Shown here one piece after another: positions 42,159 through 48,133 of a stretch of DNA of 48,133 nucleotides. This DNA comes from Flavobacteriales bacterium (GTDB lineage: Bacteria; Bacteroidota; Bacteroidia; Flavobacteriales; Flavobacteriaceae). Position numbers and translations under genes: made by a program. Location: positions 1 through 48,133 of the forward strand of contig JAMOMQ010000042.1 in assembly GCA_027066995.1 (NCBI GenBank), written 5' to 3'. The notes beneath the pieces are model-generated. The model searched no databases, was not told the origin of the DNA, and worked only from the letters and a program-made list of their open reading frames with translations. Position 1 is the stretch's first letter. Every line of letters begins with the position of its first letter.

Positions 42159-42875
42159 ATGTTGGATAAAGCCCGTTTGTCGCAGTTTTTATTTTTAGAT
42201 GTTGAAACCGTTCCGGAAATTTACCGGTATGAACAACTGCCCGAGGTTAAAAAAAAGTTGTTTGAAAAAAAAGTGCAATACAGGCTTAAGGATGAACAAA
42301 ATGTTGAGGATTTATATGAGCAGGCCGGTATTTGGGCTGAGTTTGGTAAAATTATCGTTATTTCCGTTGGTTTTTTTGTCAAAGATGACGGCAGTGAATT
42401 CCGGCTTAAATCTTTTGCGTCTGATGATGAAAAAGAAGTGTTAAACGGTTTTGCAGGTTTACTTAATACCAAATATTTTCAACGTAGCGATTTGAAATTG
42501 TGTGCCCACAACGGTAAAGAGTTTGACTTTCCGTATATAGCCCGCCGGATGATTATCAATGGGATAGCTTTGCCTAAACAGCTGGCCGTATATGGGAAAA
42601 AACCATGGGAAACACCTTTTTGCGATACTATGGAACTGTGGCGATTTGGCGATTATAAACATTATACTTCTTTGGAATTGCTTACGCATATATTAGGGAT
42701 ACCTTCGCCCAAGCAGGATATTGACGGTAAAGATGTGGCGCGGGTATATTACGAAGAAAAGGATTTGGAACGTATTAAAAATTATTGCGAAAATGATGTG
42801 ATTGCCATAGCTCAAGTGATGCTGCGTTATATGGGCAAACCATTACTCAATGAAAAAAATATTGTAAAAAAATAA
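42159..42875 (+). CDS. PolB-like 3'-5' exonuclease
   Basis: This is a 238-residue protein with an RNase H-like DEDD exonuclease fold of the type related to the exonuclease domain of family B polymerases (PF10108-like). Exo I has FLDVETVPE (D14, E16). Exo II is in LCAHNGKEFDFPYIARRM. Exo III is YCENDVIAIAQVMLRY near residue 215. It should degrade DNA or RNA from the 3' end. Its cellular substrate is unknown. The HIT gene follows after 5 bases in the same direction. Confidence 0.88.
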   Translation: MLDKARLSQFLFLDVETVPEIYRYEQLPEVKKKLFEKKVQYRLKDEQNVEDLYEQAGIWAEFGKIIVISVGFFVKDDGSEFRLKSFASDDEKEVLNGFAGLLNTKYFQRSDLKLCAHNGKEFDFPYIARRMIINGIALPKQLAVYGKKPWETPFCDTMELWRFGDYKHYTSLELLTHILGIPSPKQDIDGKDVARVYYEEKDLERIKNYCENDVIAIAQVMLRYMGKPLLNEKNIVKK

Positions 42876-42880
42876 ATATT

Positions 42881-43285
42881 ATGGCTTCTATTTTTACCAA
42901 GATTATCAATCGTGAAATTCCGGCATATATAGTTGCTGAAGACGATAAACATATTGCTTTTTTAGACATTTTTCCCAATGCCAAAGGACATACTTTGGTT
43001 GTGCCTAAAAAAGAGGTGGATAAATTGTTTGATTTAAACGAGCAAGACTACCTGAACTTGATGCAATTTGCCCGTAAAGTGGCCAAAGCTCAAGAAAAGG
43101 TGTTCGCTGATGCCAAACGTATAGGTATGGCGGTCGTAGGGCTGGAAGTGCCTCATGTGCATGTGCATTTAATTCCTCTTAACGATATGAGTGATATGGA
43201 TTTCAGCAAAAAACTATCTTTTTCGGAAGAGAGTTTTAAAGAAATACAAAAGCAACTTCAAACGGCTTTTGAAGCGGTTAAATAA
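42881..43285 (+). CDS. HIT family nucleotide hydrolase
   Basis: This is a 134-residue HIT protein. The N-terminus has SIFTKIINREIPAYIVAEDD and HIAFLDIFPNAKGHTLVVPK. The catalytic HxHxH motif is HVHVHL (92-97). It belongs to the Hint/Fhit group, which hydrolyses nucleoside phosphoramidates or adenylates. It ends at a strong hairpin (43298-43361) shared with the convergent block B gene. Confidence 0.92.
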   Translation: MASIFTKIINREIPAYIVAEDDKHIAFLDIFPNAKGHTLVVPKKEVDKLFDLNEQDYLNLMQFARKVAKAQEKVFADAKRIGMAVVGLEVPHVHVHLIPLNDMSDMDFSKKLSFSEESFKEIQKQLQTAFEAVK

Positions 43286-43297
43286 CTTTTATCATGT

Positions 43298-43361
43298 TTT
43301 TATTCGTAATTCGAACAGAGATAACTTACAAAAGTTGCCTCTGCTCGAGTTACGAATAAAA
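43298..43361. terminator. Bidirectional hairpin between convergent genes
   Basis: Arms of 23 bases (43298-43320 and 43339-43361) match at 21 positions. The outermost part is TTTTATTCGTAA and its complement. It lies exactly between the HIT gene and the minus-strand block B gene and can end both transcripts. Confidence 0.7.
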
Positions 43362-43365
43362 GCTT

Positions 43366-45168
43366 CTATTCTTTTACAGGTGTTTGTTGTATTTTTTGAA
43401 ATAAACCTTTTAATTTTAGTTTGGAGCGTTCCAAATCGGACATAATTTCGTTTTTGGTTGTGCTAAATTTATCTTTGGTATTTTCAAATAAGTTTTTATA
43501 ATAGTTGATACCGCTATCAAGATTATTAACAAATTTTTCAAAGTATTTAGCTTGTTTTTTATCTATATTTCCTTGTATATCTTCCAACTGATTTTTTAGA
43601 TAGTTGATATACAAATTCAGTTCTTTAACAAACATATTAGGACGGTAAGCCGGCCGTAGTAAATTCTTTTTGCCGTAAATATGCGCCACCATATCCTTTA
43701 ACGAAACTATTTTATCAAAATAAGCCATATTGGGGCCCGGACAAACCGTAACGCCGTTATCTTTAATTTTGTAGTCTATATTATGAATGATAATGGCAGG
43801 TTCTGATAAGCCGACACATAAGCACTCGGGTGCAATTATTTTTTGATAGTTTTTTTCATATTCATACAAGGGCAGTTTTTTTTCTTCTAATTCTTTTAGT
43901 TTTAGGTGTTGGTATTGTCGCGATGCCGTGCAAATGGGTTTGTCGGTAAATTCTTTGTTAGATACCAAATATTCTTTGGGGCAACTGCTGCCGGGACGGC
44001 CTTTGCGGGCTTTTTCATATTTTTTTATGGTGGCCGAGGCAGATTTTAAACTATTGAAAGGTACACCTAAGGGGGAAATGTTGCTTAAATATAAATCGTC
44101 TTCTTTGGCTTTAGCTAATTCTTTTATGGTATAATCATCTACGGTCGTAGCTTCGGGAACCAGTAAAAACGGACTTCCCCAACCAACACTGTCTACGTGA
44201 TAGTAGTCCAAAAGAAATTCATGCTCTTCAGCCGTACCTACACCACCTTGTGCCGTAACTTTCATGGGCAAAATACGATTAGGAACCGGTTTGCCTTTTT
44301 GAGCCAAAGCCTTGGTTAGTATTTCAAAAACATCTTGGAGCAACTGGGCTTTGTTATTTTTAAATTCTTCTAAAATGGGTCCCATCAAAAAACCATCGGT
44401 AGCAAAGGCATGACCTCCGCAATTTAAACCTGATTCTATTCGGTATTCGCTAACCCACAAGCCTTTTTTAGCCAAAAATTTACCTTGAATCAACGCCGAA
44501 CGGTAATCACTGACTTTGAGCACTATTTTTTTCTTGATAAAACCGGTTTCGTCAGGATAAAAATCATCAAAATTTTCAATGTAGCCATACAAACGCGGGC
44601 TCATTCCGGCAGATAACACTAATGAAGAGGTCAAATCACTATTGGCATAACCACGTAAAGCGGCATGGGCATCGTTGAATTCTTGAGGTAATTTTTCACC
44701 GTCTTTATAATTTTCTTTGTCTACTTTGGTCATAATATTGACATCAATGCTACCCATATGTAAATGCTCTTGCACCCATTGTTTAAGATCGCCGGCATTT
44801 TGTTGCAATTTATTTTTAAATTCTTTTTTTAGTTGTGAAGAATCCGGTAACATTTCAAAATAATCGGCTATTTCTGTTTTTTTGTCTTCATAATTGTTTT
44901 TCAGCTCTTCAAATTTTTCAGTTGATAATTTGTTAATCAAATTTAAATATGAAGTAATGCGTTTGGCCATATAATCTTCGGCTTTTTGTGAAATTTCTTT
45001 ATAGGGCAAATTAAATTGTTCACTGTAAACTTTTCGTAATTTTTCAAGTAAAACATTGTCAACCAGTGAGATAACCGAGTCTATGCCGTAATGTGCTACC
45101 TTTAACGGCGTGTCGATAGTATATGCTACGCCCATTACCGGAATATGAAAGTTGTGTGTTTTAGTCAT
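43366..45168 (-). CDS. Conserved six-cysteine protein of unknown function (copy B)
   Basis: This is a 600-residue paralogue of the gene at 7715-9523, nearly co-linear along its full length. The same six cysteines are kept (in NCGGHAF, SSCPK, PICTASR, PECLCVG and TVCPGP), as are TAQGGVGT and DSVGWGSPFLLVPEATTVDD. Differences concentrate in the helical N-terminal third and the coiled-coil tail. I infer an enzyme or metal protein in the cytosol but name no function. It is divergent from the acyltransferase at 45465, whereas in block A two envelope genes lie between. Confidence 0.75.
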   Translation of the reverse strand: MTKTHNFHIPVMGVAYTIDTPLKVAHYGIDSVISLVDNVLLEKLRKVYSEQFNLPYKEISQKAEDYMAKRITSYLNLINKLSTEKFEELKNNYEDKKTEIADYFEMLPDSSQLKKEFKNKLQQNAGDLKQWVQEHLHMGSIDVNIMTKVDKENYKDGEKLPQEFNDAHAALRGYANSDLTSSLVLSAGMSPRLYGYIENFDDFYPDETGFIKKKIVLKVSDYRSALIQGKFLAKKGLWVSEYRIESGLNCGGHAFATDGFLMGPILEEFKNNKAQLLQDVFEILTKALAQKGKPVPNRILPMKVTAQGGVGTAEEHEFLLDYYHVDSVGWGSPFLLVPEATTVDDYTIKELAKAKEDDLYLSNISPLGVPFNSLKSASATIKKYEKARKGRPGSSCPKEYLVSNKEFTDKPICTASRQYQHLKLKELEEKKLPLYEYEKNYQKIIAPECLCVGLSEPAIIIHNIDYKIKDNGVTVCPGPNMAYFDKIVSLKDMVAHIYGKKNLLRPAYRPNMFVKELNLYINYLKNQLEDIQGNIDKKQAKYFEKFVNNLDSGINYYKNLFENTKDKFSTTKNEIMSDLERSKLKLKGLFQKIQQTPVKE

Positions 45169-45200
45169 TGTAAGTGTATTTTGTATTGTAAATGAATTAA

Positions 45201-45208
45201 CAAATATA
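45201..45208 (-). promoter_or_regulatory. -7 box of the six-cysteine gene, copy B
   Basis: Minus-strand TATATTTG, exact TAnnTTTG match 32 bases before the ATG. It is conserved with 9558-9565 in block A although the surrounding sequence has diverged. Confidence 0.6.
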
Positions 45209-45447
45209 AGCTATTAAGACTTTAACATAGGTCTATTAACAAAAAATTTAACATTTTAATCAAATATATCTATGATGTATTCTATATATTATTTTTAACT
45301 TTATTGATAAGTCTTAAATTTATATTTATGTATGTTGTTTTAATTTAATTTTTTTTTAGGTTTTTATGTTTTCGTTGAAAAAAATGTAATATTAATAATA
45401 ATCAACAATTTAAGAGTATAATCATCAAATAACTATTAAAAATTTGT

Positions 45448-45455
45448 TACATTTA
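45448..45455 (+). promoter_or_regulatory. Candidate -7 box, acyltransferase copy B
   Basis: TACATTTA, one base from consensus, ends nine bases before the ATG at 45465, matching the position of 13983-13990 in block A. Confidence 0.35.
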
Positions 45456-45464
45456 TTGCAACAA

Positions 45465-46604
45465 ATGAACAAACGAATACTTTCAATAGATATCTTTCGA
45501 GGTTTGACCATCGCTTTTATGATTTTGGTCAATACACCTGGTACTTGGGGTCATGTTTTTGCACCTTTGGAGCATGCGCCATGGCATGGATTAACTCCTA
45601 CGGATTTGATATTTCCTTTTTTCTTGTTTATTGTAGGCACTTCTATTGTATTGGCTTATCAAAACAAGCGACAATATGTCAATCACGGATTATATAAAAA
45701 AATAATCATTCGCAGCTTTAAAATTATTTTTATAGGATTAATATTGGCGGCTTTTACTTTTGATTTTCCTTTTATCAAAGACTTATCCCGTTTAAGGTTA
45801 CCCGGCGTTTTACAACGCATAGGATTGGTGTTTTTAGTAACAGCTTTATTGTTTGTCAAAGTCAAAAATTGGAAATGGTATCTGTTGATATTGGTAGTTT
45901 TATTAACCGGATATTGGTATAGCATGACGCAAATATCCATCAATGGTCAACCGCCGCAATTGACCAAAACCCATAATTTGGCTTCGGTTATAGACCGTAA
46001 AATTTTAGGAGAAAACCATATGTGGCGACACTATGAAACCGGAGGTTATGTGCAAGGCGACTATGATCCCGAAGGCTTATTTAGCACTTTGCCGGCTATT
46101 GCTACCACCATTTTCGGTATATTTTTAGGTTTGTTATTAATTGACCGTCGTATATCACCTTATGCCAAGTTGATTATTTTTGTAGTTATTGGATTGTTCT
46201 TGTGGCTGTTGGGATGGTGGTGGAGTCATTATTTTCCGCTTAACAAGCGACTGTGGACCAGCAGTTATGTGCTTTATACCGCCGGTTTGGCCTATCTGAC
46301 TTTTGCGGTCGTGTATTTGTTGGTTGATATTCTCAATATTAAAAAATGGGGTGAGCCGTTTAAATATCTTGGTATGAATGCCATAGCTATTTTTACCTTG
46401 TCGGTTTTTATTACCAAATCTTTTTATTTATTACATGTGCCGGGCACCAAAACAACCATTCATGGCTGGCTTTATCACCATTTGTTTACTTCTTGGCTGG
46501 GCAATACCCAATTTTCTTCTATGCTATATGCGTTGAGTGTCGTTGTTTTTTATATATTTGTGGCGTGGTGGATGTATCGAAAAAAGATTTTTATAAAGGT
46601 GTGA
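45465..46604 (+). CDS. DUF5009/HGSNAT-type membrane acyltransferase (copy B)
   Basis: This is a 379-residue paralogue of 14000-15142. The family motifs are intact (RILSIDIFRGLTIAFMILVNTPGTW, LEHAPWHGLTPTDLIFPFFLFIVGTS, DPEGLFSTLPAIATTIFGIFLG). By eye it is close to 90% identical over the first 70 residues. I chose ATG 45465, aligned with copy A. The TTG at 45444 is rejected. It probably moves acyl groups to an envelope sugar. It is followed after 75 bases by the SpmAB fusion. Confidence 0.85.
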   Translation: MNKRILSIDIFRGLTIAFMILVNTPGTWGHVFAPLEHAPWHGLTPTDLIFPFFLFIVGTSIVLAYQNKRQYVNHGLYKKIIIRSFKIIFIGLILAAFTFDFPFIKDLSRLRLPGVLQRIGLVFLVTALLFVKVKNWKWYLLILVVLLTGYWYSMTQISINGQPPQLTKTHNLASVIDRKILGENHMWRHYETGGYVQGDYDPEGLFSTLPAIATTIFGIFLGLLLIDRRISPYAKLIIFVVIGLFLWLLGWWWSHYFPLNKRLWTSSYVLYTAGLAYLTFAVVYLLVDILNIKKWGEPFKYLGMNAIAIFTLSVFITKSFYLLHVPGTKTTIHGWLYHHLFTSWLGNTQFSSMLYALSVVVFYIFVAWWMYRKKIFIKV

Positions 46605-46679
46605 CAACGTTACACTTATTTATAAGCTCCAAAATATCGAAGGTCGCCGAACATTTAATTTCTAATATTTAACTTTAAA

Positions 46680-47924
46680 ATGGCTCTGAATTATATTTGG
46701 GTAGGTTTTTTTCTGATTGCTTTTATAGTCGGTTTAATCAAATTAATTTTTTTAGGCGATGTCGAGATTTTTTCGACTATGATGAAAGCTCTTTTCGACC
46801 GGTCCAAATTAGGCTTTGAATTATCTTTGGGACTCACCGGTATTTTGGCACTTTGGATGGGTATTATGAAAATAGGTGAAAAAGGGGGGATGATTAAAAT
46901 ACTTGCCAAATTGGTCAGTCCGTTGTTTACCCGGTTATTTCCCGAAGTGCCCAAAGATCATCCGGCTATAGGTTCCATGATGATGAATTTTTCTGCCAAT
47001 ATGCTGGGTTTGGATAATGCGGCAACACCTCTTGGGCTTAAAGCCATGAAGGATTTACAAGAGCTGAATCCCAAAAAAGATACGGCCAGCAATGCCCAAA
47101 TCATGTTTTTGGTTTTAAACACCTCGGGACTTACGCTGATTCCGGTCAGTATTTTGGCTTTGCGTGCCATGAAAGGCTCGGTTAATCCGACTGATGTCTT
47201 TTTGCCTATATTAATAGCCACTTTTATTTCAAGCTTAGTTGGGTTGATTTATACTTCTATAGTGCAAAAAATAAATTTGTTAAATGCAGTGGTTTTGGCA
47301 TATTTAGGCGGTATGACTTTGCTTATCGGCGGTATTGCCGGTTATGTTTATTACTTAAAAGATCCCGAAAAAATAAGCACGTTTACCAATTTGTTGAGTA
47401 ATATCACTTTATTTGGTATCATCATTGCTTTTATCAGCGTGGCATTATTTAAAAAGATCAATATTTATGATGCTTTTATTGAAGGTGCCAAAGACGGTTT
47501 TCAGGTGGCGGTGACTATAATCCCGTATTTGGTGGCCATGTTGGCGGCTATTGGGGTGTTTACCGCTTCGGGGGCTATGGATTATGTCTTGGATTTTTTC
47601 AGATATATTTTTATGCATATCGGTGTTGATACACGTTTTGTAGACGGTTTGCCCACCGCCTTTATGAAACCCTTGACCGGTGGCGGAGCCAGAGCAGCTA
47701 TGGTCGAAAGTTGGGTAGATCACGGGGTAGACAGTTTTGTAGGGCATTTGACTTCTATATTGCAAGGCAGCACCGAAACCACTTTTTATGTTTTGGCGGT
47801 TTATTTCGGATCGGTAGGCATCAAAAAAACCAGATATGCCGCTACCGCAGGTATTATTGCCGATTTGGCCGGTATTATTGCCGCTATTTTTATTACCTAC
47901 CTGTTTTTTGGCTATTTGAAATAG
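46680..47924 (+). CDS. SpmA-SpmB-like fusion (copy B)
   Basis: This is a 414-residue paralogue of 15213-16448, differing at about 4 of the first 50 residues. Both halves are intact: FELSLGLTGILALWMGIMKIGEKGGMIK and NFSANMLGLDNAATPLGLKAM in the SpmA half; EGAKDGFQVAVTIIPYLVAML and KPLTGGGARAAMVESWVDHG in the SpmB half. It is an integral membrane protein. The conserved second half, where transport or binding residues would sit, is almost unchanged between copies, so both are probably functional. Confidence 0.85.
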   Translation: MALNYIWVGFFLIAFIVGLIKLIFLGDVEIFSTMMKALFDRSKLGFELSLGLTGILALWMGIMKIGEKGGMIKILAKLVSPLFTRLFPEVPKDHPAIGSMMMNFSANMLGLDNAATPLGLKAMKDLQELNPKKDTASNAQIMFLVLNTSGLTLIPVSILALRAMKGSVNPTDVFLPILIATFISSLVGLIYTSIVQKINLLNAVVLAYLGGMTLLIGGIAGYVYYLKDPEKISTFTNLLSNITLFGIIIAFISVALFKKINIYDAFIEGAKDGFQVAVTIIPYLVAMLAAIGVFTASGAMDYVLDFFRYIFMHIGVDTRFVDGLPTAFMKPLTGGGARAAMVESWVDHGVDSFVGHLTSILQGSTETTFYVLAVYFGSVGIKKTRYAATAGIIADLAGIIAAIFITYLFFGYLK

Positions 47925-47935
47925 TATTTTGAAAT

Positions 47936-48133
47936 ATGAATTTTATTCTTTTTAAACATACTAAGATAAGCCTGTTGTTATTGATTATTATATTGATTGT
48001 TGGTTGTAAATCAATCACTTATAACGAGAAAGATATTGATGTGGCACGTCAAAAAGTCCTCATCAATCAAACACTTGATATTTGGCATGCAGCCGCTTCT
48101 CATGCCGATTTTAAAACTTATTTTGATTTGATG
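47936..48133 (+). CDS. NTF2-like lipoprotein (copy B), cut by the window edge
   Basis: The first 66 codons of a paralogue of 16475-16969. The signal peptide ends in IVGC (lipobox cysteine at residue 24). The helix INQTLDIWHAAASHADFKTYFDLM aligns with IDTMLDKWHRAAATADFNTYFALL in copy A. It starts 11 bases after the SpmAB stop. The rest lies beyond the window. It completes the four-gene duplicate. Confidence 0.8.
   Translation, partial: MNFILFKHTKISLLLLIIILIVGCKSITYNEKDIDVARQKVLINQTLDIWHAAASHADFKTYFDLM

Larger units (their letters stand above)
45169..45464. other. Divergent AT-rich promoter region of block B
   Basis: This 296-base region is very AT-rich. It holds the -7 box of copy B of the six-cysteine gene (45201-45208) and a candidate box for the acyltransferase (45448-45455). 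No gene was found. Confidence 0.5.

Noticed and set aside
1-48133. tRNA, rRNA or riboswitch of a known class
   Set aside because: I scanned the intergenic regions and saw no cloverleaf or recognisable aptamer core. This scan was by eye only.
43366-48133. Assembly artefact explaining the duplicated block
   Set aside because: Synonymous sites and intergenic DNA differ strongly between the copies, and block A contains two additional genes.

Overview
The window is a low-GC, gene-dense stretch of a Bacteroidota chromosome, most likely from the Flavobacteriales. The evidence is a secreted FG-GAP protein with a type IX secretion (T9SS) C-terminal sorting domain, a GldA-like gliding ABC ATPase, paired DUF4252 proteins behind an ECF sigma factor, a PheA/aminotransferase/TyrA/DAHP synthase-chorismate mutase operon of the Bacteroidota type, and several matches to the Bacteroidota promoter -7 box TAnnTTTG. 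No rRNA, tRNA, CRISPR array, phage gene or intact transposase was seen. The mobile DNA is small: MITE-like and REP-like palindromes.

Layout. 1-3.7 kb: three membrane transporters (TauE/SafE, APC, MFS). 3.7-7.4 kb: an ECF sigma operon (sigma factor, probable membrane anti-sigma protein, two DUF4252 proteins, a TlpA-like thioredoxin, an EI24 membrane protein). 7.7-17.0 kb: block A, with an unrecognised 602-residue six-cysteine protein, a BNR-repeat protein, a LolA-like protein, a DUF5009/HGSNAT-type acyltransferase, a SpmA-SpmB-like fusion and an NTF2-like lipoprotein. 17-21.3 kb: lipoproteins, DUF4349 and TonB. 21.3-26.2 kb: AMMECR1, then recG, a second TauE and der. 26.2-30 kb: two small unknown genes and a DEAD-box RNA helicase with a structured leader. 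30-34.4 kb: the aromatic amino-acid operon, read leftward. 34.4-38.8 kb: two lipoproteins, an AlbA_2/Schlafen-type regulator and serS. 39.2-43.3 kb: the T9SS cargo, gldA with a small membrane partner, a PolB-like exonuclease and a HIT protein. 43.4-48.1 kb: block B, a second copy of block A lacking the BNR and LolA genes. Its last gene runs off the window.

Two observations stand out. First, the aromatic operon is preceded by a 25-codon open frame whose core is YFGFFFYFYF (nine aromatic residues of ten), then a perfect hairpin with a U tract. The end of the peptide frame carries GGGACTTT, which can pair with the 5' arm of that terminator. This has the architecture of ribosome-mediated transcription attenuation by Phe/Tyr supply, and it appears complete (promoter, leader peptide, antiterminator, terminator, pheA). 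Second, a four-gene block (six-cysteine protein, acyltransferase, SpmAB fusion, NTF2-like lipoprotein) occurs twice, about 30 kb apart, in the same order and orientation. The proteins are highly similar and the synonymous sites are diverged. The -7 box of the first gene is kept in both copies. The co-retention suggests these genes act together in an envelope process that I cannot name.

Intergenic DNA also holds degenerate period-8 tandem arrays at three sites, two MITE-like inverted repeats with related termini, REP-type palindromes and dispersed repeats. I could not run alignments, folding or database searches. Identities are by eye and functions come from recognised motifs.
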